From Aneurinibacillus sp. Ricciae_BoGa-3 (GTDB lineage: Bacteria > Bacillota > Bacilli > Aneurinibacillales > Aneurinibacillaceae): a stretch of DNA of 64,000 bases. The translations under genes were made by a program, and so were the position numbers. The stretch lies in contig NZ_CP116887.1 in the NCBI RefSeq assembly GCF_028421645.1, forward strand, positions 1,552,001-1,616,000, written 5' to 3'. Of the stretch, positions 56,210 through 64,000 are shown one piece after another. The notes beneath the pieces were generated by a model, which made no database searches, was not told the DNA's origin, and worked only from the letters and a program-made list of their open reading frames with translations. The first letter of the stretch is position 1. Every line of letters starts with the position of its first letter.

Positions 56210-57073
56210 TTGAATGTGATAGGGATAATTGGAGCGGGAAAACTGGGGACTTCCTTTGGTGTGTACCTGGCGAGACACGGATACAAAGTTGCTTTCTTTA
56301 ATCGTACCGGACAGAAGGCTAAAGCAGCAGCGGAACTTGCGGGAGGCATAATGGTTGAAACGGTAGAGGATCTGCTCCATACATGCGATTGGATCGGCAT
56401 TGCTACGGGGGATGACCAAGTCGGGGAAGTTGTACTTAACTTGCTGGAAGCCAGGGCTGACCTGGAAGGGAAGTTATTTTTTCATATGAGCGGTGCGTTA
56501 TCTTCGGACAGGCTTAAAGAATTGGCAAAAGAGGGGGCGGAAACGGCATCTCTTCATCCACTCCAATCTTTCAGTGACCCGCAAACAGGGGTGGAATTGT
56601 TATCCTCCGCTTATTTCAGCCTGGAAGGTACAGAGCAGGCCAAAAAATGGCTGGGCGAAATGCTTGCTAACTTAAAAAATCCTTTCTTTGTCATCACAGC
56701 CGCGCAGAAATCCCTGTATCATGCGGCAGCGTCTATTGTTTCAAATGCACTCGTCAGCGTTGTTGATTATGGTTTTCTACTCATGGAAACAGCCGGAATT
56801 GACGAAGAAACAGCACGTCGTGCCCTTATGCCGTTAATTGAGGGGAGCGTGAGAAACGTAAGGGATAGAGGAACTGTGGAGGGCCTCACGGGGCCTATCG
56901 TTAGGGGAGATTTCGGAACCATAGAAGGACACATAAACGCGATACATGCTAAAGCTCCGGAATTGCTTGATGAGTATAAACAGCTTGCGCGTATGACGTT
57001 GAAGACGGCTGCGCGCGGACAGCTGAAGGATGATTATAAGGTCCAAACGTTAACACGACTATTAAAAGATTGA
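56210..57073 (+). CDS. Rossmann-fold DUF2520 protein
   Basis: 287 residues. N-terminal NAD(P)-binding motif GIIGAGKLGTSFG (residues about 5-17), then HPLQSFSDP and a helical C-terminal DUF2520 domain, the plan of 6-phosphogluconate/ketopantoate-reductase-like proteins. The lysine in AAQKSLYHAAASIVSNAL could be catalytic. Start: TTG 56210 is 10 bases from GGAG; GTG 56201 is only one base away. The substrate is unknown. Single gene. Confidence 0.87.
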   Translation: MNVIGIIGAGKLGTSFGVYLARHGYKVAFFNRTGQKAKAAAELAGGIMVETVEDLLHTCDWIGIATGDDQVGEVVLNLLEARADLEGKLFFHMSGALSSDRLKELAKEGAETASLHPLQSFSDPQTGVELLSSAYFSLEGTEQAKKWLGEMLANLKNPFFVITAAQKSLYHAAASIVSNALVSVVDYGFLLMETAGIDEETARRALMPLIEGSVRNVRDRGTVEGLTGPIVRGDFGTIEGHINAIHAKAPELLDEYKQLARMTLKTAARGQLKDDYKVQTLTRLLKD

Positions 57074-57162
57074 ACAAAACGATGTCCCTGTTTAGAGATA
57101 TAGAGGCGGATAATAGCGCAGAACGACGGCAACTCGTTCACATCTTATAAGGAGGGATATAC

Positions 57163-57387
57163 ATGAGTATTGTAACAGCGCCTGAATCAGCTCAGCTTGT
57201 TTTAGTTTTACAGGATGGGGTCGATGTGAAAGGCAACCCCCGCATTAAGCGTAGGAAACTGGGTCCAATTCGCGCCGCGGCCAGCAGCCAGGAGGTATAT
57301 GACACGGCAAGCGCTATCGCTTCCCTGCAATCACTGTCGTTTCTGCGTGCGGAGCAGGTTGTACAGACGCAAATTGAACAAGGTTAA
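57163..57387 (+). CDS. DUF1659 protein
   Basis: A 74-residue DUF1659 protein (pattern GNPRIKRRKLGPI followed by a helix of small residues). First of three tightly linked small genes found together in many Bacillales. Function unknown. The RBS is AAGGAGGGATATAC. Confidence 0.85.
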   Translation: MSIVTAPESAQLVLVLQDGVDVKGNPRIKRRKLGPIRAAASSQEVYDTASAIASLQSLSFLRAEQVVQTQIEQG

Positions 57388-57424
57388 TATCTTTTAAAAC
57401 ATTACCTTTTAGGAGGGATCTATA

Positions 57425-57646
57425 ATGGAGACAGCTTCTTTAGAACTTAGCTTTACAACGGCTGCGGGTTCAATCGTTCGTTTTCAAGTTGCCCAGCCAA
57501 TTATGCCGGTAAACCCCGCAGACATTAATCGCGTGATGGACAAAATGATAGCGACGAATATCTTTGAGACAAAAGGCGGTCCAATTACAGCGAAAAAATC
57601 TGCCCGTCTGGTTCAACGCGCGACTTCAGACATTGCGATATCATAA
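57425..57646 (+). CDS. DUF2922 protein
   Basis: A 73-residue DUF2922 protein (ELSFTTAAGSIVRFQV..QPI, then a helix DINRVMDKMIATNIF and GGPITAKKSARLVQR). Second gene of the cassette, RBS AGGAGGGATCTATA. Function unknown. Confidence 0.87.
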   Translation: METASLELSFTTAAGSIVRFQVAQPIMPVNPADINRVMDKMIATNIFETKGGPITAKKSARLVQRATSDIAIS

Positions 57647-57693
57647 AAGGGCAGTTTGAAGCTATTCTATGCGTTTGAAAGGAGGAAACCACC

Positions 57694-57840
57694 GTGAATG
57701 ATTGGATTTCTATCATTTCTAACGTGGGATTTCCCGTTGCCATAACGCTGTATTTATTGATCAGAATCGAAGCGAAGCTAGAAATGCTGACCCGCTCCAT
57801 CGGTGATTTAGCAGCTACCATCAAGCTAATAAAGCAATAA
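57694..57840 (+). CDS. YvrJ-family small membrane protein
   Basis: 48 residues starting at GTG 57694 behind AAAGGAGG: a membrane segment (ISIISNVGFPVAITLYLLIR) followed by an amphipathic basic helix (EAKLEMLTRSIGDL). Matches the YvrJ family. Its co-occurrence with DUF1659 and DUF2922 suggests the three act together; the shape recalls phage holin-like peptides, without proof. Confidence 0.85.
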   Translation: MNDWISIISNVGFPVAITLYLLIRIEAKLEMLTRSIGDLAATIKLIKQ

Positions 57841-57848
57841 CGGATTGA

Positions 57849-57878
57849 AAAGAAACCGGAGATTTCTCCGGTTTCTTT
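57849..57878 (+). terminator. Terminator of the DUF1659-DUF2922-yvrJ cassette
   Basis: AAGAAACCGGAGA pairs perfectly with TCTCCGGTTTCTT around a TT loop. Repeat copy G follows directly. Confidence 0.88.
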
Positions 57879-58175
57879 CCGTGGGGCCTGTGGTCCTAAA
57901 TTACAAAGAAATACATCCGAGACAACTGCCACCTTTGCTTTTTCCTTGTGGAGCGTGTGGAACAAAGGGCGAAAAAGACCGTCAACTGTCTCCATCACTG
58001 AGCTACCCAGATGTTGCACCTAAACGGTATAAAGGAATCTAAGGCCATTGCCTGCGCTTACGCTTGCCACTGGCCAAGATTCCCTAATGGCGGTCTCGTC
58101 CGGCGTGAACAAAGCTGCCGTACAACTTCCGCGAGGAAAAGCAAGAGTGGCAGGGAACGCGATGTATTTCTTTGT
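57879..58175 (+). repeat. Dispersed hairpin repeat, copy G (divergent, long form)
   Basis: Lacks the 75-bp lead-in; starts GGGGCCTGTGGTCC. Contains the inner module (58015-58088). Both outer arms differ from copies A-F yet remain complementary: ACAAAGAAATACATC on the left with GATGTATTTCTTTGT on the right, and CTGCCAC..TTGCTTTT with AAAAGCAA..GTGGCAG. Confidence 0.88.
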
Positions 58176-58316
58176 TCACAAATTATTTAAAAATAGGTGT
58201 AAATAGCAGGTATATGTTAATTAAATATAGAGATATAATTAATAAGAAAATAAATAAATAATGCCGCAAATCGTGCTATAATAATATTAAGCGCTTTCAA
58301 AAAAGGAGGCTTGGTG

Positions 58317-58745
58317 ATGCTAGAACCGGTAAGTGCCGCTGAACACCCCCAAGTATATGAAATCCGCCTGCTGATATGTGTCGCACAGGCGGATGGCTAT
58401 TTAGATGAAGATGAGAAGAAAAATATTTTTCGCCAGGTCCACCTGGAGAGCTTTTCTGTTAGGGAAAGACAGATGTTTCACGATGATATTGAAAACCCGA
58501 AAGAACCGGTGGCGATTGCCCAGGAAGTAGGTCCTCATTTGTCCTACTCAGAAAAACTGACACTCACGCGGAAAATGTTTAAACTGGCAGCCATGGATGG
58601 CGGTTTAATAGAGGGCGAACGAACCGCTATATACCAAATTGCTGAATGCCTGGGGATCCGGGACTCAAAAGTTCTTGAAATCGAAGAGTGGATTTTAGAG
58701 GGAGTTGAGTGGCTCTCTAAATGGGAATGCATCTCCAGCGATTAA
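58317..58745 (+). CDS. TerB-like domain protein
   Basis: 142 residues, all helical. Acidic motifs ADGYLDEDEKK (about 24-34) and MDGGLIEGERTAI (about 96-108) match the TerB fold, a two-fold helical repeat that may bind metal. TerB-like domains occur in tellurite resistance and in membrane-linked stress systems; no other ter gene is near. ATG 58317 follows AAAAGGAGG. Preceded by an AT-rich promoter region (TATAAT at about 58277). Confidence 0.82.
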   Translation: MLEPVSAAEHPQVYEIRLLICVAQADGYLDEDEKKNIFRQVHLESFSVRERQMFHDDIENPKEPVAIAQEVGPHLSYSEKLTLTRKMFKLAAMDGGLIEGERTAIYQIAECLGIRDSKVLEIEEWILEGVEWLSKWECISSD

Positions 58746-58746
58746 C

Positions 58747-58776
58747 AACCGTAGTTCATCGTGACTGCGGTTTTTT
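58747..58776 (+). terminator. Terminator after the TerB-like gene
   Basis: AACCGTAGT pairs with ACTGCGGTT (one G-U pair), followed by TTTT. Confidence 0.85.
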
Positions 58777-58863
58777 CTCTTAGGCAGGATTCCATAGCTT
58801 TCCGTCGAAATTTTGCTATAGCTATTCTTGTCAAAACATTCTAAATAAGGGGAATTGATCGGG

Positions 58864-59646
58864 ATGAACGATGAAAAAATTCTCATGGAAACAAAAGGAC
58901 ACCTCGCAATCGTTACACTCAACAGGCCGAACGAGTTAAATTGTTTTGACTACGAAATGCTTACCCAGCTGGAGCAGATTTTGGATGATATTCATGTGGA
59001 TCGTGAAATTCGGGCTGTTATTTTTACCGGAGCGGGCGATCGTTCATTCAGTACAGGCGCCGATTTGAAAGAAAGAAAAACGATGCCGGCCAGGGACGTT
59101 CAGCGTTTTGTAAATAAAATCAGGCAGGTATTTGACCGGGTAGACGAGCTGCCGCAGCCGACTATCGCCGCGATCAACGGCTTCTGTTTTGGCGGAGGCT
59201 TTGAACTCGCTCTTGCCTGCGATTTCCGTTATGCAGCCGCACACGCGAAGATTGGGATGACCGAGGTAAGCCTGGCGATTATACCCGGAGCAGGCGGAAC
59301 ACAGCGACTTCCGCGTTTAATTGGAAAAGGAAAAGCAAAAGAGCTCATTTTAACAGGCCGACGGATTGATGCACAAGCAGCTGAGAAGCTTGGCATACTT
59401 AATGGTGTGGCGGAGGCCGGGCAACTGATGCAGAAATCAGTTTCGCTTGCTGAAGAAATTATGCAGAATGGGCCGCTGGCAGTGATCCAGGCGAAGTATG
59501 CCATTAATTATGGCTGTGAGGTAGATATTAAAACCGGTCTCAAAATTGAATCGAAAGCATATGAAGTCATCATTCCCACTGCGGATCGTGTAGAAGCCCT
59601 GCAGGCGTTTAGCGAAAAAAGGAAGCCTGTATTTAAAGGGGAGTAA
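58864..59646 (+). CDS. Enoyl-CoA hydratase/isomerase family protein
   Basis: 260 residues. Crotonase motifs: FSTGADLKER (oxyanion hole), FGGGFELALACDFR, and EVSLAIIPGAGGTQRLPRLIG with one catalytic glutamate. Hydrates 2-enoyl-CoA in fatty-acid or amino-acid breakdown; EchA-type proteins are hard to assign to one pathway. Start ATG 58864 behind AAGGGGAATTGATCGGG (somewhat long spacing). Confidence 0.9.
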   Translation: MNDEKILMETKGHLAIVTLNRPNELNCFDYEMLTQLEQILDDIHVDREIRAVIFTGAGDRSFSTGADLKERKTMPARDVQRFVNKIRQVFDRVDELPQPTIAAINGFCFGGGFELALACDFRYAAAHAKIGMTEVSLAIIPGAGGTQRLPRLIGKGKAKELILTGRRIDAQAAEKLGILNGVAEAGQLMQKSVSLAEEIMQNGPLAVIQAKYAINYGCEVDIKTGLKIESKAYEVIIPTADRVEALQAFSEKRKPVFKGE

Positions 59647-59656
59647 CACAAAAAAG

Positions 59657-59683
59657 CAGGCGATGATGGAAAATCATCGCCCA
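59657..59683. terminator. Hairpin between convergent genes
   Basis: GGCGATGAT pairs perfectly with ATCATCGCC around GGAAA, between the enoyl-CoA hydratase gene and convergent trpS. No clear T-run; function as terminator is likely but not certain. Confidence 0.55.
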
Positions 59684-59701
59684 CGGGTGCTCATTCGGCT
59701 G

Positions 59702-60697
<996 letters not shown>

Positions 60698-60718
60698 TTA
60701 TGTAGAATTATTTTTTTG

Positions 60719-60955
60719 CATGAAAAAAGCCCCTCATCCGAAAAGGGACGAGAGACCGTGGTGCCACCCTAATTAGCCGATCGATTCGGCTCGCTTTTGT
60801 TTACGGTAACGGGAAAATCCGCCAGCGCTTACTTATTCAGCGCAGGGCTCAGAAGTCCATTCAGACAGGAGTACGTACCGGGTTTCCACCATCTCCGGCT
60901 CTCTGTAACGCCTTTGCTGCTTACTATTCTTCGTCTCAGCCTTCTTGATATAATT
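60719..60955 (-). ncRNA. T-box riboswitch of trpS, tryptophan specifier
   Basis: On the minus strand: stem-I region with AGAGAGCCGGAGATGG, specifier GAATGGACTTCTGAG with a TGG Trp codon (CCA at 60857-60859 on the plus strand), the T-box sequence AGGGTGGCACCACGG, and the terminator arms TCGTCC/GGATGA followed by six T. Uncharged tRNA-Trp should stabilise the antiterminator and switch trpS on. Confidence 0.95.
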
Positions 60956-60993
60956 TTTTTCTATCATAACGAAAAACAGACGGGCAATCAACC

Positions 60994-61212
60994 CTACATA
61001 ATATCTTTTCTGTGCAGTTCCTCATATATACGGGGAATGAGCTCGTTGGCAAACAACTTCTTCTCGAATAAAGGAGAAGTTCGGTCACAATTCTGCATGT
61101 ATCCATAAATAAATCCTTCAACCTGTTCGTATGTTGGTTGCCACGCAGGAAACCAGCGGTTGATCTGGTCAATGATATCTTTCTGCAGGGAACCGATGGT
61201 CTGATTTTGCAT
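60994..61212 (-). CDS. Hypothetical protein, 72 residues
   Basis: MQNQTIGSLQKDIIDQINRW, then aromatic-rich GFIYGYMQNCDRTSPLFEK and a C-terminal helix. Not recognised. ATG 61212 has a good RBS (AGGAGGAATAGGC). Single gene upstream of the trpS T-box. Confidence 0.65.
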   Translation of the reverse strand: MQNQTIGSLQKDIIDQINRWFPAWQPTYEQVEGFIYGYMQNCDRTSPLFEKKLFANELIPRIYEELHRKDIM

Positions 61213-61259
61213 GCCTATTCCTCCTGTAAATCGGTTTACATAGTATATACCCAAAAATA

Positions 61260-61750
61260 TAGGCACAAAAATAAAGCACCTCTCTGTAATCAGTAAGATT
61301 AAATTCCTTTAATTAATGATTACCTATCTATATATCTCACAATAATAAGAATTGTAACATTGGTTATATTTTAGGAGTAAGATTTAACCTGAAAGGTTAT
61401 ATCCTACTTCTTTTTTTAATTGTTTTTATGACCCCATAATAGACCTCTTGTACGACAACATGATCACCTGAAATTTGAAAAATGTTGTTTCACGTTATTT
61501 TCGTACTAGTTATAATTGGAACAAGCGTTTGCGGTAATTTTTACTAAATAGGTGTCCGCAGACAGGTTATTTGTTGAGAAAGAGCGAGAATTCGCCAGTT
61601 ATTTTGCCGTAGAAGAAGGAAAGTAAAAGCCGACAGGGAATTTGACAGAGTAAGGACAGTCAGATTTCGTGTCGGCTTTTATTATGGATAAAAGGAAAGA
61701 GCCATTTGCCTCCACCCTGCCAGGTTATCGCAAATGACTCTCACTAACTT
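61260..61750. other. AT-rich gap holding the probable left end of the transposon
   Basis: 61260-61540 shows no gene. From about 61550 two related short repeats occur, CAGGTTATTTGTTG (61562-61575) and CAGTTATTTTGCCG (about 61596-61609), and then a large inverted repeat AAAGCCGACA (about 61627-61636) / TGTCGGCTTT (about 61669-61678) around repeated GACAG units. Spaced short repeats of this kind are what transposases of the TniA/IS481 type bind at element ends. The exact boundary cannot be set from one side. Confidence 0.35.
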
Positions 61751-62347
61751 ATGATTATTTTACTAGAATGCACGCATAGCATCAAGAAGTATATTCGAAA
61801 TATTTACAGGTATGAGATAGAAGTGGTTTGTCCCTGTTGCGGAGAACGGATGAGAAAACATACAGGATACAAGCGGAATGTGATCTGTAAAACAAAGGTG
61901 TATGAGATTCCCGTTCTTAGAAGGCGGTGTCGGCACTGTAAGAAAGTGTACGCTTTGCTGCCTTCTTTCATCATTCCGTATGAACGATTCGCCAATCACA
62001 TACGAGAATACATGGGGCTATGGGTACGAGAGGGTGTACCTATTGCGCACCTTCCGGTGCGCTTAACAACGGAAAACGTATCGATTGTTTCTTTACGGAC
62101 GCTCTATCGTTGGCAAGCAAAAATAAAGGGGAAGGTTCAGAATTGGATGCATAGACAAAGAGCCATAGTAGCGGCTAGATATGAGGAGGGGGAGGGATTA
62201 CTTCCTCTGTATCGACAGGGGATGAATAGCAAACAGGAGCAGCGACTGCTTCTCTCTCTATTCTTCAACCAGGCAGGTAACCTCCCCCGAATGGGTACCC
62301 TTTTTTCCACATTGAATCTCCGCCTGCCATATTTGGAAATGTGGTAA
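61751..62347 (+). CDS. DUF6431 zinc-ribbon protein of the transposon
   Basis: 198 residues with two Cys pairs, CPCCGERMRKHTGYKR (about residues 27-42) and RRRCRHCKKVYALLPSF (about 57-73), a zinc-ribbon pattern, followed by a basic helical region that could bind DNA. Proteins of this family are mostly found with transposases. Start uncertain: ATG 61751 has no strong RBS, and the last residues (after about 165) look poorly conserved, so the 3' end might be altered. Confidence 0.7.
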   Translation: MIILLECTHSIKKYIRNIYRYEIEVVCPCCGERMRKHTGYKRNVICKTKVYEIPVLRRRCRHCKKVYALLPSFIIPYERFANHIREYMGLWVREGVPIAHLPVRLTTENVSIVSLRTLYRWQAKIKGKVQNWMHRQRAIVAARYEEGEGLLPLYRQGMNSKQEQRLLLSLFFNQAGNLPRMGTLFSTLNLRLPYLEMW

Positions 62348-62498
62348 GGGTTTAGCCTTTAGGATTGGTTGGCAAACAGACGCGATATGACTATATATCC
62401 AAATTATGTATCAACAAAATATGTCACTCTCTTCCCCTTTTTTCTGTATGAGAAACTAGTCATAGCTTTATTTTTCATATAGAGGAGGAGTAAAAGAG

Positions 62499-63881
62499 AT
62501 GGATGACAATCTTCGAAATGAGATTGCCGCTTTTCGCTTTGGTTTAATTGCACCGGTGGTGCAAAGGAGACTGGCTCCAGGGGAAAGGTATGCCCTTTTG
62601 CGGGAAATCGCTGGCCAAACGTACACCATTCCATGTAGCGAAAAAACAAAAATTAGTATCCGCTCGCTAGAGCGATATCTTCAGGCCTATGAAAGTGGGG
62701 GATTTGATGCGCTAAAGCCTCAGATTAGGGAAAAGAGAGGAAGCTTGCATCATCTTGAGCCGACCATTCTACAACGAGCTCTCGAATTGAGAAAAGAATT
62801 GCCCAGTCGCAGCGTTGATCAAATCATCCGTATTCTTGAATTAGAGGCGGTTATAGAACGCGGTGTGTTAAAATCCCGTACCCTCTCTCGCTATTTTCAA
62901 GAGAATGGCTGGAACAAACGAGACAAGCATCGAGCGGTTACCAAAGAATTTCGTATGTTTGAACATGATGCGCCAAATGATTGCTGGCAAGCAGATACGC
63001 AACATACTTTACATCTTCCTGACCCGGATAATCCGTCCAGACGGAAGAAAGCTTACTTAATTGCGATCCTTGATGACCATAGTCGTCGTATTATGCATGC
63101 TGAGTTCTTTTTTGAAGAGCGTTCTCCCAGGCTTGAAAGATGTATGCAAAAAGCTGTACTTAAATATGGTGTCCCCCACATCTTCTATTGCGATAATGGG
63201 TCGGTATATAGTGCCAAGCAATTTAAGATTATATGTGCCAAACTCGGAACAAAACTCATTCATGCCAAACCGTACTCACCGGAGTCGAAGGGTAAAATTG
63301 AAAAGTTCTTCCAGTATGTTGACAGCAGTTTCACTGGTGAGGCAAAACTTTTAGTTCAAGAAGGCAGATTGAAAAACTTGCAGCAACTTAATCAATATCT
63401 TCGCTCCTGGCTAGAATCTTACGATAATCGGATTCATCGTGGAACAGGACAAACACCGAAGAAACGATATGAAGCCAAAAAAGAAGAAGTTCGCTATCTT
63501 GATGCAGAAAAGGTAAAAGAATGCTTTCTGTGGGAAGAAGAGCGTACCGTAAGAAAAACGGCGATAATTGAGTTAGAAGGAAGTAATTATGATGTTGATT
63601 CCTCTCTTCGAGGGAAGAAAGTGAAGATTCGATATAACCCCTTTGACTTATCTCTTATCCAGGTATGGAAGGACGAACAGCGCTTTCCTGATGCCGTTCC
63701 AGCACAACTGCGTAATCAACAACACTCTAAGATACCGACAGACTCTGGCAACGATACACCACCGACGGTGGTGTCAGATTATCTAGAAAAACTGAAGAAA
63801 GAACAAGAAGATGAAAAACGTAGAGAGTTAGGAACACCGAGTTTCGTCACATGGAAAGAGAAGAAGCGAGGTGAAAAGTAA
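62499..63881 (+). CDS. DDE transposase (IS481/TniA-like, integrase core)
   Basis: 460 residues. An N-terminal helix-turn-helix part (about 40-135), then an rve core with the DDE triad: Asp in DCWQADTQHTLHL, Asp in IFYCDNGSVYSAKQ and Glu in YSPESKGKIEKFFQYV. A C-terminal Mu-like beta-barrel region (VDSSLRGKKVKIRYNPFDLS) follows, as in TniA/MuA-type transposases, then a charged tail. The ATG follows GAGGAGGAGTAAAAGAG. Its stop overlaps the ATPase start (TAATG). Intact and probably active. Confidence 0.93.
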   Translation: MDDNLRNEIAAFRFGLIAPVVQRRLAPGERYALLREIAGQTYTIPCSEKTKISIRSLERYLQAYESGGFDALKPQIREKRGSLHHLEPTILQRALELRKELPSRSVDQIIRILELEAVIERGVLKSRTLSRYFQENGWNKRDKHRAVTKEFRMFEHDAPNDCWQADTQHTLHLPDPDNPSRRKKAYLIAILDDHSRRIMHAEFFFEERSPRLERCMQKAVLKYGVPHIFYCDNGSVYSAKQFKIICAKLGTKLIHAKPYSPESKGKIEKFFQYVDSSFTGEAKLLVQEGRLKNLQQLNQYLRSWLESYDNRIHRGTGQTPKKRYEAKKEEVRYLDAEKVKECFLWEEERTVRKTAIIELEGSNYDVDSSLRGKKVKIRYNPFDLSLIQVWKDEQRFPDAVPAQLRNQQHSKIPTDSGNDTPPTVVSDYLEKLKKEQEDEKRRELGTPSFVTWKEKKRGEK

Positions 63882-64000
63882 TGATCTTAGAGTTTTTCGA
63901 AATGAAAGAGGTTCCCTTTACACGCGAAATTTTACCTGCCCATCTTTTCGGTTCAGCAACGCATCAAGAAGCTTCAGCCCGACTGGAATACGCGACTCAT
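63881..64000 (+). CDS. Helper ATPase of the transposon (ExeA/TniB-like), 3' end outside window
   Basis: Only the first 40 codons are visible: MILEFFEMKEVPFTREILP, then HLFGS and EASARLEYATH. This is the characteristic start of ExeA/TniB-type AAA ATPases that accompany such transposases and choose target sites. The Walker A motif would lie just beyond the window. Confidence 0.8.
   Translation, partial: MILEFFEMKEVPFTREILPAHLFGSATHQEASARLEYATH

Larger units (their letters stand above)
61540..64000 (+). mobile_element. Left part of a transposon encoding zinc-ribbon protein, DDE transposase and helper ATPase
   Basis: Three co-oriented genes: DUF6431 zinc-ribbon protein, DDE transposase and an ExeA/TniB-like ATPase that starts at 63881 and runs off the window. 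This transposase plus ATPase arrangement resembles TniA/TniB and IS21-type elements. The left end is uncertain and the right end is outside the window. Confidence 0.75.

Noticed and set aside
57163..57840. Prophage remnant
   Set aside because: The small cassette looks holin-like in part, but no phage structural, integrase or lysis gene is adjacent and both flanks are core genes.

Overview
The window looks like chromosome from a spore-forming member of the Bacillales. Strong AGGAGG-type ribosome binding sites, a Tlp small spore protein, GlcT/HPr/EI sugar control, a T-box, a ydaO-type riboswitch, bacilliredoxin and YvrJ/DUF1659/DUF2922 genes all point there. An Aneurinibacillus- or Brevibacillus-like genus is my guess; no marker in the window proves it.

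Layout. 1-7 kb: the end of a YhaN-like ATPase, then a PAS-sigma-54 activator facing a sigma-54 promoter that drives CoA-transferase A/B and 3-hydroxybutyrate dehydrogenase (ketone-body use), and a transporter. 7-12.3 kb: a signalling cluster with a PAS-LOV-PP2C phosphatase (one-base frameshift; LOV cysteine replaced by serine), a STAS antagonist, an anti-sigma-type kinase, a small unknown protein, a HemAT-like globin sensor, and a general-stress gene behind a sigma-B-like promoter. 12.3-20.2 kb: an extended superoxide dismutase, a haem-oxygenase-fold enzyme, the SOS operon yolD-uvrX, nupC, tlp, glcK and pfkA. 20.2-24.2 kb: an AT-richer graveyard of gene fragments. 24.3-34.5 kb: sugar metabolism. 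The Leloir operon is broken (amber codon in galT, frameshift in galK, intact galE), followed by pgcA, then glcT-RAT-ptsG-ptsH-ptsI. 34.5-41 kb: envelope and redox genes (NlpC/P60, GDSL hydrolase, ABC exporter, polysaccharide deacetylase, bacilliredoxin). 41 kb: five tRNA genes. 41.8-47.3 kb: TetR regulator, an oxidoreductase that has lost its FAD-binding N-terminus, a two-component system, and pterin dehydratase. 47.5-61 kb: mostly housekeeping (acyl-CoA ligase, lytic transglycosylase, truncated globin, phosphate transport, enoyl-CoA hydratase, trpS with T-box). 61.5 kb to the end: the left part of a transposon with a zinc-ribbon protein, a DDE transposase and a helper ATPase.

The most striking unexplained structure is a family of dispersed intergenic repeats, seven copies in 64 kb (full length about 355 bp). 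Every copy starts just after the T-run of a gene's terminator, in the same orientation. The element can fold into one long imperfect hairpin, exists with and without an inner 73-bp hairpin module, and its most divergent copy has changed both arms of the stem so that pairing is kept.

Several genes here are broken by single events (galT, galK, the phosphatase, the oxidoreductase, a UDP-sugar dehydrogenase). Either the strain is losing functions, or some one- and two-base indels are sequencing errors; the galT substitution and the clean truncations are harder to explain as errors.
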